Assembly (NCBI RefSeq): GCF_022581195.2
Contig: NC_061482.1
Location: 8,804,001-8,868,000, forward strand
DNA from: Helicoverpa zea
Lineage: Eukaryota > Arthropoda > Insecta > Lepidoptera > Noctuidae
DNA length: 64,000 nucleotides
Direction of reading: 5' to 3'
Shown here: piece after piece, positions 1-10,275 of the stretch
How positions within the stretch are numbered: the stretch's first letter is position 1
How the letters are laid out: each line of letters opens with the position of its first letter
Translations under genes and position numbers: made by a program
Notes under the pieces: generated by a model
The model's database searches: none
What the model was told of the DNA's origin: nothing
What the model saw: the letters and a program-made list of their open reading frames with translations, nothing else

Positions 1-2256
1 CGAAACGTTTATCTGAATCACTGAAGCCACAGTTCGCTAGCTCCTTTAATACCGTTGGAACACGCAAACCCGCCTTGCTTTACGTGCCCGCATACTATCA
101 CAGCGTCTTTTTTCGTTCGCATTGGTCGAACATTATGCCCTAAGAGCCATTTTGAGTTTCCATCGTAAGCAATATTTCTTCTACTTTCCACTTTACTTCC
201 TATTTTTATTGCAGTGGAATGTTTCAAGACAGGGTTAACGAATAAGCGTTCACTTGGCAATATTAGTTACAGTTTGTTGCACGTAATAATTAAGTAATGT
301 CTAATGAGTTTGATAAGAATAATATTACTGAAGCTCTAATAAACACAGATGTTTAATAAAAATTGAGCGAAATTGACTAAATATATTACTAGTTACCAAA
401 ACTGAAGCGAAGTATTTCATTGAAATGCCCATAATGTATTTAGACCCAGGGTTTGAGGAACACTGTGCATGATCCCTTTACAGTAGGCACTTATATTTGC
501 GCCACAAGACTTATCTAAACTGTATTTATTTATGGCAGAACTATAGACATAATGGTACAATATCTAACCAGTAGAATAGTTAACACTAAAATACCGGACC
601 ATTTAGTACAGGTAAATGATTCACCAAACGTGCAAAGTTTTTCAGGCATATTACAGTCACTTAAATAATTTGAAACATATATGAAGTCCTCAAATACAAG
701 ATTCTTATAAGTGTTCGTTTGTTTGCAAAGGAGTAAATAATTATAATAATATCCACTTATTGTATATTGTAAATTCCGGAGTTCAAAAATAAAACAAAGA
801 AGTGTATTGAAATATAGATCACAGAACTGAACAAATACCGTGCCTACTGCTTTACTAAAATGTGATTTGAAGGTTGCTGTTTAATTTCATAAACAAAAGC
901 AATATTTTAATAAAACTTATTTACTTTGAGTTTTATGAAATAGGATTTGTTTGTGCTTGAAAGTGTCTTACCTGGATGTGCGACTATAACTTCATTAAAA
1001 GAAGATTAAAAGAAACTTTTTCAACGCGCAAAAGTGTTGTACACCACGGGCGGGCGCTGCGGTGTCGGGGATTTTATGGAACGATAATAGCGAGGTGGAA
1101 TATTACTAAGATGGTAATATTTTTATTAATGCAGTTAAAAATCCCCAGTGAATTGCAGCTCTGTGCCTCTAACAGACTAAACAGAAGAATAGCATAAGGG
1201 AACAAAATTAAACTTTTCTTTGTATGAAATTTTATAGCTGTTGTTGACAATATTTCAAAGCTGCTAATTTTAATTAACAACTCTAGTTCAGGTAGGTCTA
1301 CTGGTCGTATATGGGTCCTATTTTTGTTAAATAATACGATGATTTGTGTTGTTTCCTGGGTTATTCATTCTTCTAAAATCACCTACACGAAACACAATAG
1401 TGATTTGTAAAAAAAAATCTTTGGTGAGGCGAAGTTCAGAAACATAATAACAAACAGCAACAGAGAAGGTGCTGAAGTAGCAACATGGGCACTTTTTATG
1501 AGCACTTAATACCTAGTTTTTCAATAAGGTTTAACAGCTGATGGAAACATGTTGAAAAATGTGCATATGAACTCTTCTAAGGGCACTTTATTTAATTCAC
1601 GCAGTTCGATAGTCTGCAAAAAATGGTGTTTGAGACCATTTAAAAATTGTGTAAACAGAGTCTAAATTCCGTGACGCAAACTTTTACAGTACAGTTAAAG
1701 GCATAACCTGTGAACTTACACTATTTCCGAGTGATATATTTTTCAGGTTTCACACATCACATCACTGTTTTTCGGGTGCATTTATTTGGCCATACTTGTG
1801 GTCCAATCGCTGGATATTAAGTGTGAGAAAATTCAAATTTTGTTTTCAAATAATTGTACTCATTTTTCAAATTTTCACATGCCTTTTTCGACACCATCAT
1901 GGACGTACTTTTGAAATATCAAAAAGAACTAGTAAATAACTTAGGAATAGCGGAAAAAAACTATAAAAAGACCCCGAAAGACAGAATCAAAAAATTGTAT
2001 TTAGAAAATAGACAGGAAAATTTTGAAGAAATTTAAAGATACTTTTTATATAAATCACATTAATTTCCCAAACGCCATATTTTTCAATGGTTAACATTTT
2101 AATAACGGAAAAATATATTTGATTCGTAAATCACGCTGAAGTTGAAGGCTTTCATGTTGATTGCATTCTCAAAGTATGTTCCGGGTGTTGCGGGCGCCAG
2201 GTCAGCCGTCTCTTTCACTCTTCTACGCTCTTAATTTAATGGGGAAGCGGTAGTAC
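1..2256. other. non-coding, no recognised feature
   Basis: AT-rich DNA with no recognisable gene or repeat. The longest frame near the left edge (18-260, minus, 80 codons) starts at TTG, has no family resemblance I can name and is preceded by an in-frame stop, so I do not call it. Confidence 0.5.
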
Positions 2257-2385
2257 GGGCCAGGCCACAACAGTGCGTTGCGGCGTCGCATCGCAAAAAT
2301 CAACGACGCATATCATATTAATCGCATAGCTGTGCAATGTTGTTTTTGCGATGCGACGCCGCAACGCACTGTTGTGGCCTGGCCC
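2257..2385. mobile_element. MITE with perfect 43-bp terminal inverted repeats
   Basis: The two arms, 2257-2299 and 2343-2385, are exact reverse complements of each other over 43 bases and begin GGGCCAGGCCACAACAGTGC. A 43-base AT-rich loop lies between them. The trinucleotide TAC sits directly outside both ends (2254-2256 and 2386-2388), consistent with a 3-bp target duplication. There is no coding capacity. Perfect arms suggest either recent insertion or folding-driven correction. A 3-bp duplication and GGG ends would fit a PIF/Harbinger-type non-autonomous element, but TAC is not the usual TTA/TAA target, so the superfamily is an inference. Confidence 0.85.
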
Positions 2386-3422
2386 TACGCCATAGCTAAG
2401 CGAAATTTTGATCAATAGCGTTGTGAAAGGGGAACAACGTATGGTCAAACAGGATCCAGAAAATAATATTCACACAGAGATGATTATAGTTTATCAAATA
2501 AGATTAAGTGTTTGTGCTCTTAGAGGCCACCAGCTCAGAAACGGGTTATTAGTTATAATACTATGATAGGATACTTGAAAACTTACAGGATTAGTATTAC
2601 AAACTCTTTTCTGTTTGTTTAGAAGTATGTTTAATGAAAGTCGTAGAATAATGCGTATGAAAGCTTTACTTGTACTTGTGTCTACAAGTTAATTTATTTA
2701 TATAAATAGGTATTTTTGTAAGAATGGAGGATCTCTGGTTATCTGAATAAAAAAGTTATTATTATTATTTACAGAATTTTCCCTTCCAACAGTAATCATG
2801 ATACATAGCAATATAAGTGTATTTTATATGTATAGCAAGTTTCTACGTATGCCTATGGTTTACATAACAGGGTAAGTCCTTTGGAAACCTTAGTAGGGAT
2901 AGAAGGAAGCCCTAATAATAAAAGGTCTAAATAAGCATCGCAACTCAAAGGGTAATGTTTCCACGTGACTATGGGACTTGAAAGTATTAATTTACATAAC
3001 AATTACAGATTTTTTTTCACAATTAAATGTCTTCTTTAATATATGAATATTATTTTTGATGTGTAGAGGACATGAATAGCTACGGACATCGGACATCGAT
3101 CGTCCAATCAGCAAATATTTGTGCAATACACAATGCTTTTGATGATATGTCTGTGTGTTTATTTTATTTGGCTGAAACATGGATTGATAAGTCTAAGAGT
3201 CTTTTACAAGTTATACTTTCTGTCACTCTCAAAGATAGATTCTTTTCAGCCCCGCAAGTTCGCCTCAGGTATCAAAGAAATCGTTGTGTTATAAAATCGT
3301 GTTATAAAAAAGATTGCATGACAGTCGGGTCGAGGAAATAAAGAAAAAAAAGTTTATAAATATTTCAGTAAGCATATTGCTTGCTTGGTACAGTCAAAAG
3401 CTTTATTATTTTATACCAGGTT
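2386..3422. other. non-coding, no recognised feature
   Basis: AT-rich, no coding frame with family resemblance and no clear repeat structure. Confidence 0.45.
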
Positions 3423-3603
3423 ACGCCCGTGGCTTAGCCCGCGTGATGTGTTAATAAAAAATAGCCTGTACGTTAATCCAGGTTTATCACCTATCTCCAT
3501 ACGAAATTTCAACCGAATCGGTCCAGCAGTTTCTGCGTGAAAGAATAACAAACATACATCCATGCATTCTCACAAACTTTCTCATTTAATGAAATAGTAT
3601 AAA
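3423..3603 (+). repeat. lepidopteran 'cgcccgcg...tgcgtgaaagaataacaaacatacatcc' repeat
   Basis: This copy runs from 'cccgtggcttagcccgcg' through 'gtgaaagaataacaaacat' to 'cattctcacaaactttctc'. The same order of blocks recurs at 60207-60392 (plus strand) and in part, inverted, at 41835-41935, 43525-43603 and 52787-53090. It is a very common kind of interspersed repeat in Lepidoptera. Its class is not shown by the sequence; it may be the 3' end of a non-LTR retroelement. Confidence 0.7.
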
Positions 3604-4849
3604 TAATATAATAGAATATTTGTAGGAAGTAGGATTAGTAGGTTCAGCCATATAGAGCCATTTTTCACCTTTATCGTCAAGAGGAATAGAATGTAAACTA
3701 AATACACAAAGTGACAAATAAATTCAGGCAAAGAAAAACACTTGTACTGGTGTAACAAACCAAAGACATTAAGAATAGCTATCAAATAACGTAACTAGTA
3801 TAATAAGTAATCTCAACAGCAAGTGGACCAGTAACGCTACCGCAGACTTCTAATTCAAAGATCTGTGTGCCCACTATGAGTGTTATGATCAGATCAGGTC
3901 CTGGTCAGGACAGTGCTCGCAACTCTTTGTTCGAACGGCTCAACCATCCAAGAAGTGGATAGTTATTTTAAGAAAGAGGACAAACAAGATAAGTGCTGCT
4001 GATGCATCTCTAGAGTGAGATTTGAAACGCTACAGAAAGACGGCAGAACAGTCCGCACCAAAATAAAATCTTTATCAGTTTTATTTATTAAATATTTAAT
4101 TTTATTGAGTTTTATTAAGTTTGTATAGTCTTCTTCCCACACCATTCACATTGTGGCACAATGTTATGCTGTTTCCGAAGTATTCATGCGGTATGACAAT
4201 CCCAGTGTAAATATTTTATCTGTGTTAACTGAAAGCTTGCCACAGCTGTGCACCGAAGTGTGAAGTATTGATAGATGCACGTTTGACGTAGTCGCATCAG
4301 CTGTTTCCACTTACAATATTACACTCAATGTTCCAGGCATAGCTTGCCTTACGGCCCAGTTACACTTTTGATAGACTAAATCAAAATAGATATTGAAACT
4401 ATGGTATTAGTTGGTTTAGCAAACTCGTGCGAACTGAAATGTGATACATGTCATGAATTTTGTTATTCCACTCCACATTACCTATTTATACGTGGCTTGG
4501 CGAATTGATTCAGAAATTTGAAATAATTTATATGTCAAAATAATTCAATTTCTATTCGCAAATCAACGGATAGATAGTTAAGGAATCAGCCACCACATCG
4601 AGACGATAGACAATGTTGCAGCCACATCGAGTTAGTTCGAAAGAAATCGTGGAACCCAACGGGACACCAGCTGACCCAAACGAAGTGCCCAATGCAGCCA
4701 GCACATTTAAGGTTTCTATGGGCTTGAAAATGAAATAATGTTGTGACATTCTGTAACCCGGCCCGGGGTTTTTACTCCCACCATTCTACAGAAAAAATTT
4801 AAATGGTATAGGGAACCAATAACACCACACAATTATATTTCACTTCCAT
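3604..4849. other. non-coding, no recognised feature
   Basis: AT-rich DNA with no supported coding frame, RNA gene or repeat that I can identify. Confidence 0.45.
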
Positions 4850-4861
4850 GTATTTTACAGA

Positions 4862-5663
4862 AGAAGAGAGGAGAAGGAGGAGGAAAAGAGAGGTCGTTGT
4901 GGCCTAGTGGGTAAAAAACCAACCTCTCGAGTATGTGGGTGTGGTTTCGATGCCAGGTCAGGCAAGTACCAATGCAACTTTTCCAAGTTTGTATGTAGTT
5001 TCTAAGTATATCTTGGACACCAATGGCTGATAAAAAGGTGAAGGAAAACATCTTGAGGAAACCTGGACTATATCTGAAATCACCGACCCGCATTGAGCAA
5101 GCGTGGTGATTTAGGGTTATGGCACAGTATAGCGGCACCGCAACAGCACGGCTCCACACCAGCTTTTAAGTTGTCATTCAATTTAAAGCATTTAATCGTG
5201 TATATTATAATATATTTCGTAATATGAAAAAGCCAACGGCGAGCAGTCAGCGCGCTTGCCGCTACCACACAACTCGGCTCGCAGCCCGCGTGCTGCAAGC
5301 GAGCGGACCTCATGCGTACAGCGCGCCAACGGCATGCTCATTACGCGCCGACTCCGAGTCGGCAGCGAAACAACGTCATTACGTCGTGTTCAATCATAAC
5401 TGTCTTAAAATAATATTGAGTTTACGGTGACAGCAAGCTTACACCTCGCGGCCGGCGCGCGGACGGCGAGCTGGCACCTTGCGGACAACGCGTAGTTAGC
5501 GCGCTGGCAACTAGCCGTAGTCTAAATTGGAGGCGACACCGTGCTGCAGCCGTGCTGTTGCGGTGCCGCTATAATTTGCCATGACCTTAACGCTCAATCC
5601 TTCTCCGTGTGAGAGGAGGTCTGTGCCCAGCAGTGGGACGATAAAAAGGCTGTAACGGTAACG
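4862..5663 (+). mobile_element. tRNA-derived SINE (type II tail), split by a TIR element
   Basis: The tRNA-like head starts near 4891 with an A-box-like GGCCTAGTGG (4901-4910) and a B-box-like 'ggtttcgatgcc' near 4943. It continues with 'agtaccaatgcaacttttcc' and a body ending 'gaaatcaccgacccgcattg'. The body breaks at 5113 and resumes at 5587 with 'cgctcaatccttctccgtg', ending '...ggctgtaacggtaacg'. A 12-bp direct repeat, GTATTTTACAGA, flanks the whole unit (4850-4861 and 5664-5675), so SINE plus insert behave as one insertion into this site. The 29 purine-rich bases 4862-4890 lie between the duplication and the tRNA head. The B box differs from the consensus of the other copies. Confidence 0.88.
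5114..5586. mobile_element. Harbinger-like non-autonomous TIR element, copy 1
   Basis: The left end reads GGGTTATGGCACAGTATAGC and the right end is its imperfect reverse complement (GGTCATGGCAAATTATAGC read inwards); similarity continues through 'ggcaccgcaacagcacggc'. TTA lies immediately outside both ends (5111-5113, 5587-5589), the usual target of PIF/Harbinger elements. The 473-bp interior is GC-rich for this window and non-coding. It interrupts a SINE, and the uninterrupted SINE at 59191-59298 shows the expected joined sequence. Nearly the same sequence flanks the nest at 8483-10275. Superfamily assignment is inferred from TSD and ends only. Confidence 0.82.
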
Positions 5664-5675
5664 GTATTTTACAGA

Positions 5676-7981
5676 CAATCTGTTTGAAGACAAAAGTTAT
5701 TATATAATGTTTTAATATTCACACAGTGTAATGGTTTTTTTTCTGAATGAATGAATTGAGTTCAATTGCACACACAGTACAGAGCTGACCGCCCCAGACC
5801 ACTGTGTCTCGGGTTCCACAGTGGCAACCTCTGTCAAAATCTTATTTATACCTTTGAACATGAGTGTATTGACTCTAAACAAGGCCTCAGGGCCGCTTTG
5901 CAAGTTCGAGAGGTGAACACTGGTGACTGGTAGCTCAATCGTTAAATGAAGTAATCACTATGCTGCACACACTTGTATGCAGATAATGAAATTAATACAA
6001 AGCTCTTGTTAGGCAAGGCTCACAAAGTACTCTCTCTCTCTGCATACAAATCCCTCGTCTGAAAGTCTCTCCCTCAGTCTCTCAAGCAGCTCCCCTTGGC
6101 ATCGGTGATAGACGGGGTCCGTCTATTTCCACACGGAAATCGTGTCCTTCGGGGTATGTCGAACAGGACGGATAATCACACAGCACACATGTACAACACA
6201 AGGTACCTGACGTCTTCATGTAACGAGGAGCGTGGAGGTGGTAGCCGCCACTGCGGGTCAGCCACGCTGTCACAGCTCATCCGTCGGACCGTACCTGGCC
6301 GACGAACAGTCGCAAGACCACGGCGACACCAATCACCCACGCAGTGACCACGTGCACAAGAGTAGCCTGGGATTAAGGCCCTCCTAAAAAACCAGACAGG
6401 AAACTCCAAAATACGCTCCGAAGAAATAAAGGCCGAGAAGCATCAGAAACAGACGGGAACAAAGCCTGCTTCCATTCCAGACGGATCTTGGATAAGGCTG
6501 AGCGGGAAACGATGCCTGACAAATATATGGCTCGACGGCACTCGTGGCATCAGGGCTCCAGAACCCTGGCCCCTCCAGACACCAAGCTCAGACCTAAAAT
6601 GGCGTGACTCCTCACGTCCAAGCCCAAAAATCCTTTTTCTCGCAATCACAGTTCGACCACAGAGCAAAATCCTTCCTGTCATAGACAATTTCCTGTCAAA
6701 CTCGACTAATCGATTCTAACGTACGAATGCATCAGATGATTTCCAAACACCACACATAACATCGCTAAATAATTGCTACTAATTATTTAATATAAACAAT
6801 TAATTAAAAACCTTTAATTTGTTTACGATTTAGACTAAGAACACACAACGCCATCTAGTTGGATCTTCAATCCAACACAAATCGATTGGTAATCTAATTC
6901 CGAAAACAAATGGCGTTTGCAACGTCACAATCCATTTCACATACATATACATTATATGCAGACGACAGAACGTGACCGACCCTATTACTTGGATAAAGTA
7001 AATTAGAATATTATCAGGATTGGTTTCACCGAGACCAATATTGCTAGTAGTTTTCAGTAAAGATTTTTCAACGAATGATTTGTGTGTATTCATGTGGATA
7101 GGTACACAATTTTGACATCAGAGAGCTCGTCAATATAGCTTGCAATTATAATAAGATTTCTAAGCGATGTGTGGTAATACGAGTTATCAACATTTTGTAA
7201 CTTTTCTAAGGTTTCGTGACACATTCCAAAGGCTCGTCAAAGGCTAGGCTATATATGGAGTTATGTAGGTAAGAATTCAAAAAAATTATCTTGTAGCGGA
7301 TTTCCAACACTTTGGACCGAGAAGCCTCGCTTTTGCTTATAAACAGAATAAAATCGTACACATTATGTTCAGTAATGCAGCTACATTAGGACGGGGATAG
7401 TTTTAAAACTTCTATACAGTTGGTGGTGCTCCGTGGGAACTGGACTGGAGCCAGCGGCTTACGTGGGAATTCTTCACGTAATTACAGTTTATGTCGTGTA
7501 ATGAGCATCAAGTTAAATGTTAAAAGCCTCGCTAAAACATGACACTTTCATATTATTTATTTATATTATTTAAAATGTTAGTGCGAATGTAAACGAGTGT
7601 AAACTCGTTTCAAATCGATCCATTCTGGAAACGTGACCGTCAGAATTTCACTAAGCAATTGGTAGATGGAGCAAAAGAAAACCTGTTTTAAAGAATAAAA
7701 AACACTTTAAAAATTGGACATTTTATAAAATGAAAACGTAAACCACGATTTTATTTAGTTTTTAGTTGAAGTCAGAAAGAAGTGGCTTCGAGAATAATTA
7801 GGTCCTGGAAAATAAAGTAGGAATCGCAAGTTGTTTAACGAGGTTCGGTTAGGTTAGCCGCACCTTCTATAACCATGTTTTATATAGCTATAGTTATAGT
7901 GTCATTATATTTTGAATTTTTGAAAATAGACACTTTTCGTTCGACATTTTGGGTCATAGATAGATGTCATATACAGGGTCG
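5676..7981. other. non-coding; GC-richer unassigned block at about 6060-6680
   Basis: No gene recognised. The block at roughly 6060-6680 is clearly richer in G and C than its surroundings and has overlapping frames on both strands without family resemblance. It could be the remnant of a mobile element or a repeat I do not know. A short CT run lies at about 6030-6042. Confidence 0.4.
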
Positions 7982-8356
7982 TCGGTGTGTCGTACCTTAA
8001 TCACATTCAATTCTATCACATATATATTTTGATATTCTATGGCTAATTGTAAAAAAAATACCTAATCCATTCGGTGGTTTAGCCACAGGAATCATTTTTC
8101 GTTTTTATAATTTACAATATCATGTGTAAAGCGGAGATAAAGTAAGGAGTATAGAATGTTTTGACCAGTTCACAGCTGCCAGTTTTCAAGTGAGAATTTC
8201 AGTAGTTTGTAAGGACTGACTCTTAAAATTCTCGCAAATTTTGATTCTATTTAATTTGTTTAAAAAAAATATATATTTTTAAGTATTTCTTTTTCTTTGG
8301 TTTAATCAACTTATATTAACCAATATAATTTAATGCGATTAGGTACGGCACACCTG
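7982..8356. mobile_element. small TIR element, 'ggtgtgtcgtacct' family, copy 1
   Basis: The left end 'tcggtgtgtcgtacctt' and the right end 'ttaggtacggcacacctga' are inverted copies. The interior (about 8030-8215) is matched in inverted orientation by 13440-13640, including 'acctaatccattc', 'catttttcgttttt' and 'gaatgttttgaccagtt'. No coding capacity. A partial third copy is at 40413-40464 and 41287-41356. The exact ends and target duplication are not certain. Confidence 0.75.
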
Positions 8357-9182
8357 ATTTAGTAGTGAAGCGATAATTGTGATAATATTATGCGGGAATA
8401 AATTGGACTATGTCGTGAAAAGGTCGTTTAGTTCTCACCGCCTATACGCTAAGAGCCAAGGGTTCCACCCAAATACTTCTATGGGTTATGGCACAGTATA
8501 GCGGCACCGCAACAGCACGGCTCGGCACGGCGACACCAGCATTTAAGTTGTCATTCAATTTAGAGCATTAAATCGTGTATATTATAATATATTTCGTAAC
8601 GTCAATATAAAAAAGCCAACGGCGAGCAGTCAGCGTGCTTGCCGCAACTACACAACTCGGCTCGCAGCCCGCGTGCTGCAAGCGAGCGGACCTCATGCGT
8701 ACAGCGCGCCAACGGCATGCTCATTACGCGCCGACTCCGAGTTGGCAGCGAAACAACGTCATTACGTCGTGTTCAATCATAACTGTCTTAAAATAAGATT
8801 GAGTTTACGGTGACAGCCAGCTTACACCTCGCGACCGGCGCGCGGCCGGCGCACGGACGGCGCGCGGACGGCGAGCTGGCACCTTGCGGACAACGCGTAG
8901 TTAGCGCGCTGGCAGTTAGCCGTAGTCTTAATAGGCATGATGACAAATTTTTAAATTCCTTTGTATGATGTAGGTATACGTCTATTTTATACGGAAAATC
9001 ATTAATTTTTAAAAAATGCGAAGTTTTTTTGTCAAATAATTGCATTTTTCTCTGTCCACTTTGAATCCGGCGCGAAAACGCTTGTCAGTATCATGCCGTC
9101 ACTTGTGACGTCACGCCTTGGGTTGACAAGATGCAAGTAAACAACGCTCGTTCAATAATTAAGTTTTTTTGTATTATTAAAT

Positions 9183-9390
9183 ATGAATTCGAAAGTGTAT
9201 AAGTGGTGTGGGTTCCCCAGTGTAAGAACACATCCATAACAACTCATTTTAAGTTATTTGTGTACGTTTCTCTGGTTTCTAACATTAAAAAATACGAAAA
9301 AAGTGGCTTAAACTTACAAGGCGAGATTCAAAACCAATATTGCCCAGTATTTTTTACCCACACCATTATTTTTGTGAAGATCACTTTGAT
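9183..9390 (+). pseudogene. THAP-domain exon remnant of a transposon protein
   Basis: Starting at ATG 9183 the reading is MNSKVYK; it then needs a shift near 9203 to give VPQCKNTSITTHFKLFVYV, and another shift before CEDHFD. This order (basic start, Cys-x4-Cys-like pair, 'FKLFVYVP'-like block, then Cys and His in CEDHF) is that of the THAP zinc finger, a DNA-binding domain of about 80-90 residues found in P-element and Kolobok transposases. The exon ends at 9390 directly before GTAAGT, a good splice donor. The first zinc-binding cysteine region and the frame are damaged, so no functional product is expected from this copy. No transposase catalytic domain was found downstream. Confidence 0.62.
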
Positions 9391-9454
9391 GTAAGTTTTT
9401 ACATAGTTTTCTAGATTCTAGTATAATATAGGTTTTGTACGAGGTCTAAATGGT

Positions 9455-9713
9455 AAAAAACCGGCCAAGTGCGACTCGGACTTACCCACGAAGGGTTCCG
9501 TACCATAAAAAAAATCACGTTTGTTGTATGGGAGCCACCCAAATTATTTATTTTATTCAAATTTTCAGTATTTGTTGTTATAACGGCAACAGAAATATAT
9601 CATCTGTGAAAAATCCAACATGGACGCACGGACGGACGGACGGATGGACGGACGGACAGAGGAGCGAAAACAATAGGGTCCCGTTTTACCTTTTGGGTAC
9701 GGAACCCTAAAAA
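9455..9713 (-). repeat. 'ggttccgtacc / cttggccggttttt' repeat, copy 1
   Basis: On the minus strand it begins 'tttttagggttccgtaccc' and ends 'cgcacttggccggtttttt'. It contains a tetranucleotide GGAC-type run at about 9624-9658. The family is widespread in Lepidoptera. This copy lies inside the THAP element, which itself lies inside the Harbinger-like element. The copy is short and has no coding sequence. Confidence 0.8.
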
Positions 9714-10275
9714 GGTGCACAACTGTCTGTTACTTTTAGTTTACACATAGACATAATACCTACATCTTTTTTGCATCCTAAAGATATCTTTATTTGATGC
9801 CAAAAACTCTCCTAGCATATATCGATTCTAGGCAAATTAGCGTTGTTTGCCTAATCAATCCTTGCTTCATGATTCGTGTTATTTTATATTCGATTTTAAT
9901 AACATTTACATTCAAATAGTACTCGTTATAAACAATTAATTAATGAAAACACAGAGATTCGCAGAGGAAGTTTACAATACGAAATGTGACGTTTGTGCGA
10001 TTTTTTAATGCGTCGACCAAAAGGTGACGTCACGCGCTCTGATTGGTGTTCAAGATATCATGGCGGATTGCCTTATTTCGTAGTTTTATTTTATAAAAAT
10101 AAATATTAATCACATTATTAAAAAAGAAAACAACGCGCGTTTTATATTCCAAGCTTCAACTTTAATTTAATAAGTATAATATTTTAATGATTTTTAATTA
10201 CTGTCATCATGCCTATTCAAGGCGACGCCGTGCTGCAGCCGTGCTGTTGCGGTGCCGCTATAATGTGCCATGACC

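Larger units (their letters stand above)
8932..10215 (+). mobile_element. TIR element with a decayed THAP exon (Kolobok-like by inference)
   Basis: The ends are exact inverted repeats: TAGGCATGATGACA at 8932-8945 and its complement at 10202-10215. TTAA lies at 8928-8931 and TTCA at 10216-10219, which would be a TTAA duplication with one change. The element encodes a broken THAP-domain exon at 9183-9390 and carries a palindromic TGACGTCA motif near each side (9106-9113 and 10025-10032). TTAA targets together with a THAP-bearing transposase are features of the Kolobok superfamily; no catalytic domain remains to confirm it. A P-like element is the main alternative, but an 8-bp duplication is not visible. 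The insertion point is shown by comparison with the uninterrupted copy at 5114-5586. Confidence 0.78.
8483..10275. mobile_element. Harbinger-like non-autonomous TIR element, copy 2, carrying a nested element
   Basis: The outer arms (8483-8927 and about 10219-10275) match copy 1 at 5114-5586 closely and in the same orientation. The interior is interrupted at 8928-8931 by a 1.28-kb element with its own TIRs. Without that insert the copy would be about 500 bp, close to the length of copy 1. The right flank starts TTA, but the left flank reads CTAT, so the target duplication is not clean here. Confidence 0.85.

Noticed and set aside
18..260. 80-codon frame on the minus strand
   Set aside because: TTG start with an in-frame stop just upstream, no recognisable domain, and no supporting context at the window edge.
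5224..5430. 68-codon frame in the Harbinger-like element
   Set aside because: Arises from GC-rich non-coding TIR-element sequence and is not preserved as a frame in the second copy at 8483 onwards.
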